A DNA stretch of 7,958 nt from positions 1-7,958 of the forward strand of contig CAKRVQ010000042.1 of the NCBI GenBank assembly GCA_934408795.1, written 5' to 3'. Positions 1 through 6,860 of the stretch are shown piece by piece; position 1 is the first letter of the stretch, and every line of letters begins with the position of its first letter. Source of the DNA: an uncultured Eubacteriales bacterium (GTDB lineage Bacteria > Bacillota > Clostridia > Oscillospirales > Acutalibacteraceae). The translations under genes and the position numbers were made by a program. The notes below the pieces were generated by a model, which was not told the origin of the DNA, made no database searches, and worked only from the letters and a program-made list of their open reading frames with translations.

Positions 1-150
1 GGCAGCGCCGTCCACGCCGAAGGCGCGGCAAACGGGCATCGGTACATTTTCGTCTTTCGAAAAGTTTTTATCTTTTCTGATAAGGCACATTCCTTTATCA
101 CGCTTTGCTGCCCGTTTTGCGCCCTTCTTCGAAGGGCGCGCGGCGCTGCC
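1..150. other. Nested inverted-repeat element, candidate structured RNA or small repeat
   Basis: No gene is convincing here, but the bases form a compact, non-conflicting set of Watson-Crick stems. An outer 10-bp stem pairs 1-10 (ggcagcgccg) with 141-150. Inside it lie a small hairpin 15-18/22-25, a 9-bp stem 30-38/109-117, and a perfect 9-bp hairpin 119-127/131-139 with a 3-base loop. The 30-38/109-117 stem encloses two more hairpins: 47-52/58-63 (6 bp) and 78-85/92-100 (8 bp, one bulge). All pairs hold on either strand, so the transcribed strand cannot be assigned. No poly-T tract follows, and I recognise no known RNA family. It lies 93 bases past the acyltransferase stop, so it could be part of that gene's 3' region, a separate RNA, or a MITE-like repeat with 10-bp ends. 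The left end touches the window edge and may be incomplete. Confidence 0.4.
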
Positions 151-243
151 TGCGGCCTGGTTGCTGACTTAAGCCGGATAAGCGGCAGGGTTCTTATTAC
201 TCCAGTTAGCTTGTTTATACGGTAAAAGCTGCTTATATGCCGC

Positions 244-1293
244 TCACCCGACCGCACTTTTTCGGGATATGCCGCAGAGCTTTCGTAAAAGAGAATACAC
301 GCGCGCGGCGGCGATCCTTATCAGCGGCGGGAGGATCATACTGACCGCCAGCGAAACGACCCACGCAAAGGGTGCAAACCCCTCCGGCAAAAATGAGAAC
401 ACTTTCGTCACGAGATAATTTATGAAGAGATGAAGCGACATAATATCGAATGTGTATTTTCCTATGAACGAAAATACACGGGAGGTCACGCGGAACTTTG
501 ACAGATAAAGCGCTATTGTGCAGATAAGGTAAATACCGCAAAACGAAACCAGATAAAAGCGCTCCGCTCCGCCCGTCTGGTCTAAGGCAAGCTCAACGCG
601 ATGATCTTGTATGTTTGAGGATATTATGACCACTGCGGCGGCAGGGATCGCCGCCCATATCCGAAAGACCTTTTCGGGTCTCAGCTTAAAGTGCGAAAAC
701 GCATATCCCGCCGTCACGCCGGGCATAACAAGCATACACGCCTGAAGATGAAACGGCAGTGGGATACCTTTATAATTAAGGAAGAGACCTGCCGCACCTA
801 CCGCGGAGCTGGCAACTATCACCGCAATGTATGCGTTTCGCTTTTCGTCTTTTTTGAATACCAGTCTCGATACAAACACAATGCCGGCAAATGCGAACAA
901 AACGATAAGCATAAAAGGAATGAACCACATCGCTCCCCCGAGCGTTTCTTTGGCATCGAATACCGCAGCCTTTAGAATCTGTATCGCGGTGTCGCGCAGG
1001 GTGTATTTGTCGTTCGATACGAGGTTGTGGATCAGAATGAAAAAGAGGTAGTAGAAAAAGTAGGGCGGCCAAAGCCTTTTCAGCCTGCTTATTGCATACC
1101 CGAAAGGGTGATCTCCGTATTTTTCTTCATTATAAAGTACACCCATTGCAAAAAAGAAGACAATAAGGTGGTAACTGTAAACAAAGATCACGACTTCGGC
1201 GGAAGGGCAGCAGTGACCGAGCACTATTGATATTATTCCCAGTGCCTTGACGATATCCCAAAGAGCAATTCTTTCCTTTGTGTCATTTGCCAA
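244..1293 (-). CDS. Acyltransferase-3 family integral membrane protein
   Basis: A likely membrane O-acyltransferase (acyltransferase-3 family), which would move an acetyl or similar group onto a cell-surface sugar or polymer; the substrate cannot be read from sequence. The protein is 349 residues with about ten hydrophobic segments, near the usual family length. The N-terminal block fits the family: an LWDIVKALGIISIVLGH stretch with His27, then YHLIVFFFAMG (His42) forming the next membrane segment. A GAMWFIPFML stretch and a basic cytoplasmic C-terminus follow. I place the start at the TTG at 1291-1293 because a perfect AGGAGG (1302-1307) sits 8 bases upstream. The in-frame ATG at 1312-1314 has no ribosome site and itself contains the AGGAGG within its coding sequence. 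The gene follows the glycosyltransferase on the same strand after 182 bases, suggesting a shared envelope-glycan role. I see no clear own promoter and no canonical terminator. Confidence 0.85.
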   Translation of the reverse strand: MANDTKERIALWDIVKALGIISIVLGHCCPSAEVVIFVYSYHLIVFFFAMGVLYNEEKYGDHPFGYAISRLKRLWPPYFFYYLFFILIHNLVSNDKYTLRDTAIQILKAAVFDAKETLGGAMWFIPFMLIVLFAFAGIVFVSRLVFKKDEKRNAYIAVIVASSAVGAAGLFLNYKGIPLPFHLQACMLVMPGVTAGYAFSHFKLRPEKVFRIWAAIPAAAVVIISSNIQDHRVELALDQTGGAERFYLVSFCGIYLICTIALYLSKFRVTSRVFSFIGKYTFDIMSLHLFINYLVTKVFSFLPEGFAPFAWVVSLAVSMILPPLIRIAAARVYSLLRKLCGISRKSAVG

Positions 1294-1301
1294 TGCTTTA
1301 C

Positions 1302-1307
1302 CCTCCT
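1302..1307 (-). promoter_or_regulatory. Ribosome binding site that fixes a TTG start
   Basis: Read on the minus strand this is AGGAGG, 8 bases before TTG at 1293-1291. It is the only strong Shine-Dalgarno sequence near the 5' end of the acyltransferase gene and decides the start against two upstream ATG codons in the same frame (1314-1312 and 1413-1411). Confidence 0.75.
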
Positions 1308-1332
1308 TTTTCATTTGTCTTTTCGGAGCATA

Positions 1333-1387
1333 AGAGCGCCGAGGTAAAGTCGATACTGCCGTATTGACGCGCGGTTTACGGCGCTTT
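1333..1387. other. Long imperfect hairpin between the two envelope genes
   Basis: An interrupted stem: 1333-1340 with 1380-1387 (agcgcc/ggcgct core plus a weak outer pair), then 1344-1348 with 1375-1379 (gtaaa/tttac), 1349-1351 with 1366-1368, and 1353-1356 with 1361-1364, closed by a 4-base loop tgcc. Unpaired bases are 1341-1343, 1369-1374 and one mismatch. In a minus-strand transcript running from the glycosyltransferase into the acyltransferase, the hairpin ends about 26 bases before the AGGAGG. That position would suit partial termination, RNA processing or mRNA stabilisation. On the plus strand it is followed by a T-rich tract (tttgtttt), so it could instead stop antisense transcription coming from the left. 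Confidence 0.45.
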
Positions 1388-1475
1388 GTTTTACGATGTT
1401 TTAAAAACAACACCCTGCCGTGTTTCGATTCGATTTATCGATTTGTTTTTTCGCCGTTCGGAATTCCCGCCGCTT

Positions 1476-2471
1476 TTACACGCGGGGAAGATCGTTGCGA
1501 TCGCTTTCCCGATCCGATGCCGAGTCGCCTGTCAGAAGCGTTTCGACATTGTACCTCGGGCGATGCTTGGATTCGATATAGATCTTACCGATGTACTGAC
1601 CGATAAGCCCCGCCGAAACAAGCTGCACTCCTCCGAGGAACCAGATCGACAACATAATGGATGTCCAACCCGGAACGGTGTGACCGGTAAAGTGCGCCAC
1701 AAGACAGTAGATCGAGGCGGCAATGCTCAAAACGACAATGAAAATGCCGAAGCCGAGCACCATGTTTATCGGTTTCACGCTGAACGAGGTTATACCGTCA
1801 AAGGCAAACGCCATCATTTTTTTGAAAGGATACTTTGACTCGCCCGCCTCACGCTTTTTTCGGGAGTATTCGACCTTTGAACTCTTATATCCTATCAGAG
1901 GCACAATACCCCTTAAAAACATATTTCTCTCGCCATAAAGCAGCAGCTGCTTTACCGCTCTCTTGCTCATAAGCCTGAAATCGGCGTGATTGTAGACAGT
2001 CTTCGCACCCATGAATTTCATAAGCCGATAAAACATCTGGGCGGTCGTGCGCTTGAAGAAAGAGTCGGTCTTTCTTGATGAACGGACACCGTAGACGACA
2101 TCGGAACCTGCGTGAAACGCATCTATCATATCAACGATAACCGTCTCGTCGTCCTGCAGGTCGGCGTCGATGGTAACCGTGACATCCGAAATGTCCGATA
2201 CCGCCTCAAGACCCGCCAAAAGGGCATTCTGATGCCCTGAATTTGCGGCAAGCTTAAGTCCTTTTACATAATTGTCTTCGGAGTTACGCTCCGAGATAAG
2301 CTCCCATGTGCGGTCCTTGCTGCCGTCGTCGACATAAAGAGCAAAACTGTCGGATGAGATCCGCCCCGAAACTATAAGCTCATTTAACAGTGAATCGATC
2401 CTGTCAAAAGTCACGGGCAGAACTTCCTGTTCATTGTAGCAGGGAATAACTATCGCGAGCCTTACATTCAT
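1476..2471 (-). CDS. GT2 family polyprenyl-phosphate glycosyltransferase (GtrB/DPM1-like)
   Basis: Predicted to transfer a sugar from a nucleotide donor to undecaprenyl phosphate on the cytoplasmic face of the membrane, giving a lipid-linked sugar for envelope or teichoic-acid decoration. The 331-residue protein opens with the GT2 strand and VIPCYNE (residues 8-14), then VDDGSKDRT (47-55), GHQNALLAGL (79-88) and the metal/nucleotide DADLQDD (102-108). NHADFRLMSKRAV (161-173) is typical of the GtrB/DPM1 subfamily. Two membrane helices follow at about 235-259 and 270-294, then the signature GQYIGKIYIESKHRPRY (291-307). Length and order match the family. The start is the ATG at 2469-2471, preceded by AAAAGGAG about 11 bases upstream and exactly where family homology begins; a longer upstream open frame to 2675 has no such homology. 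Acceptor and sugar identity are unknown. Confidence 0.93.
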   Translation of the reverse strand: MNVRLAIVIPCYNEQEVLPVTFDRIDSLLNELIVSGRISSDSFALYVDDGSKDRTWELISERNSEDNYVKGLKLAANSGHQNALLAGLEAVSDISDVTVTIDADLQDDETVIVDMIDAFHAGSDVVYGVRSSRKTDSFFKRTTAQMFYRLMKFMGAKTVYNHADFRLMSKRAVKQLLLYGERNMFLRGIVPLIGYKSSKVEYSRKKREAGESKYPFKKMMAFAFDGITSFSVKPINMVLGFGIFIVVLSIAASIYCLVAHFTGHTVPGWTSIMLSIWFLGGVQLVSAGLIGQYIGKIYIESKHRPRYNVETLLTGDSASDRESDRNDLPRV

Positions 2472-2589
2472 ATTCGGTATTACTCCTTTTTTCGACGGTG
2501 TTGTGCCGAGCGCAGCGGTTTGCGTGCCCGCAAGGGGGGGACAGATCGGGCGGGATCGATCGACGGACCGTACCCGACGTGCGGGCGTC

Positions 2590-2641
2590 CGCAAATGAGG
2601 CTGACAAACAGGGGACCACGCAAATGAAACGGACAAAAAGG
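2590..2641. repeat. Imperfect 23-base direct repeat, period 29
   Basis: Copies at 2590-2612 and 2619-2641 agree at 19 of 23 positions and share the cores cgcaaatga and gacaaa, with 6 bases between copies. They lie inside the predicted long leader of the glycosyltransferase mRNA. Candidate roles are paired operator sites or duplicated RNA-binding sites; a chance local duplication is possible. Confidence 0.6.
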
Positions 2642-2675
2642 TCGGCACATGCCATACGCCGGATAATATACACAT

Positions 2676-2704
2676 ATAATAACATATCCGAGACGGTTCT
2701 GCAA
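2676..2704 (-). promoter_or_regulatory. Candidate promoter for the glycosyltransferase gene
   Basis: On the minus strand there is an extended -10, TGTTATTAT (2684-2676), with a weak -35 TTGCAG (2704-2699) at 17-base spacing. Transcription would begin near 2669, leaving a leader of about 200 bases before the ATG at 2471. The extended -10 TG dinucleotide partly offsets the poor -35. A consensus TTGACA at 2733-2728 on the same strand has no matching -10 at normal spacing. Confidence 0.4.
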
Positions 2705-2799
2705 TAACCGCCCGTTTAAAAAATACTTGTCAACGCCGGTTCCGAAAGACGGCAATATCCCGCGGCCTGCGGCACCCCGACGAATCTCGAATACCTGCA

Positions 2800-2816
2800 C
2801 TCGGGATCGTCCCGAG
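2800..2816. repeat. Perfect 7-bp inverted repeat, possible operator
   Basis: ctcggga (2800-2806) and tcccgag (2810-2816) are exact inverted copies around a 3-base centre, tcg. No T tract follows on either strand, so it does not look like a terminator. It lies about 100 bases upstream of the hydrogenase promoter and about 95 bases upstream of the glycosyltransferase promoter, a position compatible with a regulator-binding site for either. Confidence 0.45.
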
Positions 2817-2907
2817 ATCACCCTGCATCGGTTTGTCATCAGAGCAAACATGTGTCGAATACCGTCGAAAAACAAAGCCAAAGGTAAAAAATACATTAAA
2901 AAGTGTA

Positions 2908-2936
2908 TGGACTTTTTTACAATACAGTGTTATAAT
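2908..2936 (+). promoter_or_regulatory. Sigma-70-type promoter of the hydrogenase operon
   Basis: TGGACT (2908-2913), a 17-base spacer and a perfect TATAAT (2931-2936) predict a transcription start close to 2943, about 140 bases before the hndA start codon. Short inverted arms ATACA (2891-2895) and TGTAT (2904-2908) abut and overlap the -35 and could be a regulator site. They do not match the usual Rex palindrome. Confidence 0.7.
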
Positions 2937-2942
2937 TCTATC

Positions 2943-3017
2943 ATGGTGCGCCGTCTGTGCATAAAGCACGGCTGCCGACGGGATATTTCGGCGGTGCTTT
3001 CGGATGTCGGAGGGTGA
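2943..3017 (+). CDS. Possible leaderless 24-residue leader peptide
   Basis: An ATG at 2943-2945 coincides with the predicted transcription start of the hydrogenase promoter and opens a 24-codon frame ending at TGA 3015-3017. The peptide is basic, with two adjacent arginine pairs (residues 3-4 and 12-13) and two cysteines (6 and 11). It runs through the competing hairpins, and its stop lies inside the terminator-like stem, so translation could influence folding. There is no ribosome site; it would depend on leaderless initiation. The frame is also open far upstream of the promoter, so chance is a serious alternative. Confidence 0.2.
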   Translation: MVRRLCIKHGCRRDISAVLSDVGG

Positions 3018-3067
3018 AAATTTCCCCTCTTTTCATATTTAAAAGCAGCGGCACTATTGCACATTTT
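2943..3067 (+). promoter_or_regulatory. Structured 5' leader of the hydrogenase operon, possible attenuator
   Basis: Between the predicted transcription start and the hndA ribosome site, two folds compete. One pairs 2951-2955 with 2977-2981 and 2957-2960 with 2966-2969. The other pairs 2963-2969 (aaagcac) with 2994-3000 and 2974-2978 with 2988-2992. A third stem, 3010-3014 (gaggg) with 3025-3029 (ccctc), is followed directly by tttt and looks like a weak intrinsic terminator. Mutually exclusive hairpins ahead of a terminator-like stem resemble an attenuator, but the third stem is short and its T tract has only four T, so this is tentative. Confidence 0.35.
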
Positions 3068-3083
3068 AGGAGGAAAAGACTTT

Positions 3084-3578
3084 ATGAAGAAAAAGATCGG
3101 TACCCGGACCTTCAGAGGCACTCCCGAGCAGGAAAAGCAGCTCAGAGCCGTCATTGAAGAAAACAAGTCCGATCCCAGTAAGCTTATTGCGGTCATGCAG
3201 GCGGCTCAGGATATCTACGGATATCTTCCGCTTGAGGTTCAGACCATGATAGCCGAGGGAATGGGAGTATCCGCCGAAAAGGTATACGGCGTCTCAACCT
3301 TTTACGCACAGTTCTCACTGGCGCCCAAGGGCAGATACAATATCTCGGTCTGCCTCGGCACTGCTTGCTATGTCAAGGGCTCGGGCAACCTCTTTGATAA
3401 GCTTTCGGAAAAGCTCGGTATCGGTGCAGATGAGTGTACCGACGACGGAAGGTTTTCCCTTACCGCCTGCCGCTGCATAGGCGCCTGCGGTCTTGCGCCG
3501 GTCCTCACTGTCAATGATGAGGTCTACGGCCGTCTTACCGTTGACGACATAGACGATATCCTTGCAAAGTACAACTGA
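3084..3578 (+). CDS. hndA: NAD(P)-linked [FeFe]-hydrogenase, NuoE-like [2Fe-2S] subunit
   Basis: The NuoE-type subunit (HndA in Desulfovibrio, HydC in Thermotoga) of a cytoplasmic multimeric hydrogenase that couples NAD(P)H and reduced ferredoxin to H2 formation. The 164-residue protein has an N-terminal helical region (to about residue 80) and a thioredoxin-like C-terminal domain. The four ligands of the [2Fe-2S] cluster are Cys90 and Cys95 (VCLGTACYVKG) and Cys131 and Cys135 (CIGACGLAP). The GYLPLEV and VYGVSTFYAQF stretches are typical of the family, and the length is normal. The start is the ATG 10 bases after a perfect AGGAGG at 3068-3073; an in-frame TTG at 3057 lies upstream of that site and is unlikely. 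It is the first gene of the operon, 42 bases before the next. By itself it could be annotated as NuoE, but hndB and hndC follow later, which points to the hydrogenase. Confidence 0.93.
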   Translation: MKKKIGTRTFRGTPEQEKQLRAVIEENKSDPSKLIAVMQAAQDIYGYLPLEVQTMIAEGMGVSAEKVYGVSTFYAQFSLAPKGRYNISVCLGTACYVKGSGNLFDKLSEKLGIGADECTDDGRFSLTACRCIGACGLAPVLTVNDEVYGRLTVDDIDDILAKYN

Positions 3579-3620
3579 TATTTTCGGTATGACCGACTAA
3601 TTTATAAAGGAATAAGCCGT

Positions 3621-3977
3621 ATGAAGATCGAAACTATTAGGAATATCCTGAACGCAGAGGTTATATGCAACGGCGACAAGCTTGACAAAAATGTCTATTC
3701 CGCCTGCGGAAGCGATATGATGAGCGATGTGCTCGCCTATGTTAAGGATCAGGCGGTGCTGCTTACGGGGCTGCTCAATCCTCAGGTGATCCGCACCGCG
3801 GAAATGATGGATATGTTGTGCGTTGTTTTCGTGCGGTCGAAGCGTCCCACTCCCGAAATGATCAGACTTGCCGAAGAAAGCGGGATCGTGCTGCTTGCGA
3901 CCTCAAAAAGAATGTACGAGGCGTGCGGTATTCTTTACAGCAACGGCCTTGTGGGGAACAAGGTGAAGGATGTCTGA
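3621..3977 (+). CDS. DRTGG domain protein 1
   Basis: A 118-residue soluble protein made of little more than a DRTGG domain, a small fold also found in CBS-domain and phosphotransacetylase-related proteins and thought to bind ligands; no reaction is established. Typical stretches of the hydrogenase-associated branch are ACGSDMMSDVLAYVKDQA (residues 28-45), LLTGLLNPQVIRTAEMMDM (47-65) and MYEACGILYSNGL near the C-terminus. The ribosome site is AAAGGA about 10 bases before the ATG. Its stop overlaps the next start by 8 bases, so it is probably translationally coupled to the ATPase that follows. A second, divergent DRTGG protein is encoded at 5806. Given the context, a regulatory or ligand-sensing job is an inference. 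Confidence 0.8.
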   Translation: MKIETIRNILNAEVICNGDKLDKNVYSACGSDMMSDVLAYVKDQAVLLTGLLNPQVIRTAEMMDMLCVVFVRSKRPTPEMIRLAEESGIVLLATSKRMYEACGILYSNGLVGNKVKDV

Positions 3978-4395
3978 GTCGGTAACCTTTCGCTTTGATG
4001 TCGACGGGTCTGACTTTACTTCGGCGGGTCAGGCATCGGTGCTCGTCAAGAAAAACCTCAGACAGATAGGACTGTCTCCCGAAATAATCCGCCGTGTCTC
4101 GATAGCAATGTACGAAGGCGAAATAAATATGGTGATACACGCCGGAGGCGGTGTCGCCGAGGTCACGGTAGATGAAGATGCGGTCACGATCCGCCTTACG
4201 GATACGGGTCCCGGCATAAAGGACATTGAAAAGGCTATGCAGGAGGGCTATTCCACCGCCTCCGATACCGTGCGTTCTCTCGGTTTCGGCGCAGGTATGG
4301 GATTGCCCAATATGAAGCGCTATACCGATACAATGGAGATAAGATCCGAAGTCGGCGTAGGGACCGATATCGTTATGACCGTTTTGATACGATGA
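3970..4395 (+). CDS. RsbW-like ATP-binding protein (anti-sigma-factor-type HATPase)
   Basis: A 141-residue stand-alone GHKL ATPase domain of the RsbW/SpoIIAB type, proteins that phosphorylate or sequester partners in partner-switching circuits. All ATP-site boxes are visible: the N box YEGEINMVIHAGG (48-60, with Glu49, Asn53 and His57), the G1 box DTGPGI (78-83), and the G2 box GFGAGMGLPNM (105-115). Length fits the family. The ATG lies inside the end of the upstream DRTGG gene, with AAGGTG just before it. No sigma factor, anti-anti-sigma (STAS) protein or PP2C phosphatase is in the window, so the usual partners are missing; the neighbouring DRTGG protein or HydS-like protein may be the partner. 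The kinase role is inferred from family only. Confidence 0.85.
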   Translation: MSESVTFRFDVDGSDFTSAGQASVLVKKNLRQIGLSPEIIRRVSIAMYEGEINMVIHAGGGVAEVTVDEDAVTIRLTDTGPGIKDIEKAMQEGYSTASDTVRSLGFGAGMGLPNMKRYTDTMEIRSEVGVGTDIVMTVLIR

Positions 4396-4403
4396 TATGA
4401 GTA

Positions 4404-4502
4404 TCCGGGTCCAAGAAGGGCTGCACTTGTCCGATTTGACCGCATTGACTGCTTTATCGGATGACCTCTGCCCGATGATCTTGGTGCTGACATAAACCCG
4501 GA
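4404..4502 (+). other. Nested stems in the 131-base gap before the HydS-like gene
   Basis: The gap 4396-4526 is the only long one among the six accessory genes and carries ordered inverted repeats. Stem one pairs 4404-4410 (tccgggt) with 4496-4502 (acccgga). It continues on the left strand with 4411-4415 (ccaag) pairing 4480-4484 (cttgg), then 4418-4421 with 4470-4473, and 4427-4435 with 4456-4464 (nine pairs, two of them G-U). The closing loop holds two copies of ttgac. I see no promoter with acceptable -35/-10 spacing and no coding frame. Possible roles are an intra-operon regulatory RNA, a processing site that sets subunit ratios, or an uncharacterised ligand-binding leader. No known riboswitch core is recognised. 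Confidence 0.35.
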
Positions 4503-4526
4503 AAATCCGTTTCGGCAGGTGTACAG

Positions 4527-5819
4527 ATGAATACTTACAAGCATTCGGTATATCACGATATAACTAAGTGCACGGGCTGCACGACCTGTCTTCGCCATTG
4601 CCCCACCGAAGCGATAAGAATAAGGAACGGCAGGGCGATAATCAACGAAGACAGATGCATAGACTGCGGAGAGTGCATAAGGGTCTGCCATTCAAAGGCG
4701 GCAAAAACGGTACATACAGACCTTGACAGACTGAACGATTTCAAATGGAAGATCGCGCTGCCCGCTCCCACTCTTTACGGTCAGTTCGACAATCTCGATG
4801 ATGTCGATTATGTGCTGGACGGATTGCTCAGAGTCGGATTTGATGAGGTTTTCGAAGTCTCGGCGGCGGCTGAACTCGTTTCGGCATACACAAGACTGTA
4901 CCTGAAGGATAAACGGGTAAAAAAGCCCGTTATCAGCTCGGCTTGCCCGGTGATAGTGAGGCTGATAGGTCTGCGGTTCCCGTCGCTCGGTGAGCATATA
5001 ATGCATATGCTTCCGCCGATGGAAATAGCCGCACATACGGCGAGAAGGGCGGCAAAGGAAAAACACCCGGAGCTTGATGACGGAGATATAGGCATATTTT
5101 TTATCTCTCCATGCCCTGCAAAGGTGAGCTATGTCAATAACGGCTTCGCCGATTATAAAAGCGCGGTGGACTGCGTTATCCCGATAAGCGATATTTATTT
5201 TCGCCTGATCGCGGCAATGCGTCATGATGCTCCCGCAGACACCCTTTCCCATTCCGGTATGATAGGCATAGGCTGGGCAGTGACGGGCGGCGAATCGACG
5301 GCGGTCTTCAACGACAACTACCTCGCGGCGGACGGGATCGATAACTGTATCCATGTTCTTGATCAGATAGAAAACGGAACGATGCCGAGCCTGGAGTTTA
5401 TTGAGCTTAACGCCTGCGCGGGAGGCTGCGTCGGCGGAGTGTGTACGATACAGAATCCGTTCATAGCCAAAGCGAGACTTCAGGGACTCAGAAGGTACCT
5501 GCCGGTCTCCTGTAATTTTTTGAAAGACGGAGAGGGCACCGTCCCCGAGGACTATATGTTTTCGGATCTGCCGTCCTACCGACCGATCTCGGTCTTCAGC
5601 GATAATTTTGTCGAATCAATGCGGATGATGTCGGAGATCCAGCGGATTAGGGATACACTTCCCGGAATAGACTGCGGTTCCTGCGGAGCACCGACATGCC
5701 GTGCGTTTGCCGAAGATATCGTGAGAGGCAGCGGTACGGCGAGGGAGTGCCCGATACAAAGATACAGAAACGAATTCGGCGGTAAAGAGCAAGGCGGTGA
5801 TACTGATGACGGTGAATGA
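4527..5819 (+). CDS. HydS-like [FeFe]-hydrogenase, putative H2/redox sensor
   Basis: A 430-residue monomeric [FeFe]-hydrogenase-type protein. The N-terminus has two [4Fe-4S] ferredoxin motifs, Cys15/18/21/25 and Cys44/47/50/54. The H-cluster domain keeps all four expected cluster cysteines: Cys140 (ISSACP), Cys195 (ISPCPAK) and Cys297/Cys301 (NACAGGC). It departs from catalytic hydrogenases: the proton-relay cysteine of TSCCP is Ala139, the methionine of MPC is Ser193, the glutamate after the L2 lysine is Tyr201, and the methionine of MAC is Asn295. Such changes are described for sensory HydS-type enzymes. The C-terminus adds a further cluster motif, Cys383-X2-Cys386-X4-Cys391-X16-Cys408, and ends without a PAS or kinase domain. 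The start has a weak AGGTG about 6 bases upstream; an in-frame stop at 4488-4490 limits upstream alternatives. Its stop overlaps the next gene. It is very unlikely to be the main H2-producing subunit, which should follow hndC outside the window. Confidence 0.88.
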   Translation: MNTYKHSVYHDITKCTGCTTCLRHCPTEAIRIRNGRAIINEDRCIDCGECIRVCHSKAAKTVHTDLDRLNDFKWKIALPAPTLYGQFDNLDDVDYVLDGLLRVGFDEVFEVSAAAELVSAYTRLYLKDKRVKKPVISSACPVIVRLIGLRFPSLGEHIMHMLPPMEIAAHTARRAAKEKHPELDDGDIGIFFISPCPAKVSYVNNGFADYKSAVDCVIPISDIYFRLIAAMRHDAPADTLSHSGMIGIGWAVTGGESTAVFNDNYLAADGIDNCIHVLDQIENGTMPSLEFIELNACAGGCVGGVCTIQNPFIAKARLQGLRRYLPVSCNFLKDGEGTVPEDYMFSDLPSYRPISVFSDNFVESMRMMSEIQRIRDTLPGIDCGSCGAPTCRAFAEDIVRGSGTARECPIQRYRNEFGGKEQGGDTDDGE

Positions 5820-6132
5820 ACTTGCGGTGCGCTGCGGCTTTACGCCGATATCGGTGACCGACGGTGACAGAGAGGTCACGGGAGCATATTGCGGTGATCT
5901 GTTGAGCTGGGTCATGGGCAGAGCAAAACCGGACTCCGCCTGGATAACGATAATGACCAATGTGAATGTTGCCGCAGTCGCGTCATTGAGCGATGTCGCC
6001 TGCGTCATCATAGCCGAATCCGCAAAGCCGGACGAGCAGCTGACCGCAGCCGCTGCGGATAAAGGAATAAATATTCTTTCTTCGGACAGGACGGTCTACG
6101 AGACCGCACTTGCCGTAGGAAATGTAATATGA
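5806..6132 (+). CDS. DRTGG domain protein 2
   Basis: A 108-residue single-domain DRTGG protein, often annotated as HPr-kinase-like although no kinase motif is visible. The family core is REVTGAYCGDLLSWVMGRA (from residue 22), followed by WITIMTNVNVAAVASLSDVACVI and INILSS near the C-terminus. I chose the ATG at 5806, preceded by AAGGCGGTG; a GTG at 5797 in the same frame would leave almost no room for a ribosome site. The coding sequence overlaps the end of the HydS-like gene by 14 bases and the PHP gene by 4, so the three are probably translationally coupled. It is only distantly similar to the DRTGG protein at 3621, so the two may form a heteromer or bind different ligands (inference). Confidence 0.8.
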   Translation: MTVNELAVRCGFTPISVTDGDREVTGAYCGDLLSWVMGRAKPDSAWITIMTNVNVAAVASLSDVACVIIAESAKPDEQLTAAAADKGINILSSDRTVYETALAVGNVI

Positions 6133-6860
6133 ACAAGTTGTATTACGATCTGCACATCCATTCCTGCCTTTCGCCCTGCGGCGACAACGAGTCGACACCC
6201 GACAGTATTGCGGGTATGGGCGAACTTAACGGCCTCGGAATAATGGCACTGACCGATCATAATACCGTAAAAAACTGCCCCGCCTTTTTTAAGGCGGCCG
6301 AGCGTCACGGCGTCGTGCCCGTGGCGGGACTTGAACTTACGACCTCCGAGGATATACATATGGTGTGCCTTTTCGAGACACTTGAGGGTGCACTTGATTT
6401 CGGAACGATCGTTGAAAAAAGTCTCGTCAGGGTCAAAAACCGTGAGGATGTGTTCGGCAGCCAGCTCATCGTCGATGAATTCGACAGAGTCATAGGCAGG
6501 GAAGAGGACCTTTTGATAAATGCCACCGAGATATCGGTGGGAGACGTAAAAAGTAAGGTCGAAAGCTTCGGCGGAATAACCTATCCCGCGCACATAGACA
6601 GGGAAGCGGGAGGGATGGTCGCCGTGCTCGGCAGTGTCCCTGCCGAATACGGATTCCGCTTTGCCGAGCTGCACGACCGTAACCGTAAATCCGAATACGC
6701 CGCCCTTACGGGGATGCCCGAGGATCGCTTTCTGATCAGCTCGGATGCTCATGTTCTCTGGAACATAAAAGAGGCGGAGGATCATATAACCCTTGAGTGC
6801 GGCAGCGATCCGTCAGAGGTGAGAAAAGCACTGTTCGATTACCTGAGGTGTAAAAAATGA
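6129..6860 (+). CDS. PHP domain metal-dependent phosphoesterase
   Basis: A 243-residue PHP-family protein, a TIM-barrel-like fold that binds two or three metals and hydrolyses phosphoesters (histidinol phosphate, nucleoside or oligonucleotide phosphates in known members). The visible metal ligands are DLHIHS (His9, His11), TDHN (Asp43, His44), GLELTT (Glu69), EDIHMV (His77), YPAHID (His155) and SSDAH (Asp206, His208). All expected motifs are present, so it is probably active. The length suits a stand-alone PHP protein. Both ends overlap neighbours by ATGA, indicating coupling with the DRTGG and ATPase genes. The substrate is unknown; removing a phosphate or a nucleotide signal within this regulatory set is an attractive inference. 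Confidence 0.88.
   Translation: MNKLYYDLHIHSCLSPCGDNESTPDSIAGMGELNGLGIMALTDHNTVKNCPAFFKAAERHGVVPVAGLELTTSEDIHMVCLFETLEGALDFGTIVEKSLVRVKNREDVFGSQLIVDEFDRVIGREEDLLINATEISVGDVKSKVESFGGITYPAHIDREAGGMVAVLGSVPAEYGFRFAELHDRNRKSEYAALTGMPEDRFLISSDAHVLWNIKEAEDHITLECGSDPSEVRKALFDYLRCKK

Larger units (their letters stand above)
2472..3083. other. Divergent intergenic region with two promoters and several repeats
   Basis: No credible protein gene lies in these 612 bases apart from a possible 24-codon leader ORF. The left half is the GC-rich leader of the glycosyltransferase. It has a small hairpin (2520-2524/2529-2533), a run of seven G at 2534-2540, a gatcgatc palindrome near 2555, and a pair of 23-base imperfect direct repeats. 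The centre has a candidate minus-strand promoter and the 2800-2816 inverted repeat, flanked by two copies of tcgaatacc (2787-2795, 2855-2863). The right part holds the plus-strand promoter and hydrogenase leader. I recognise no riboswitch and no canonical Rex operator. Confidence 0.7.
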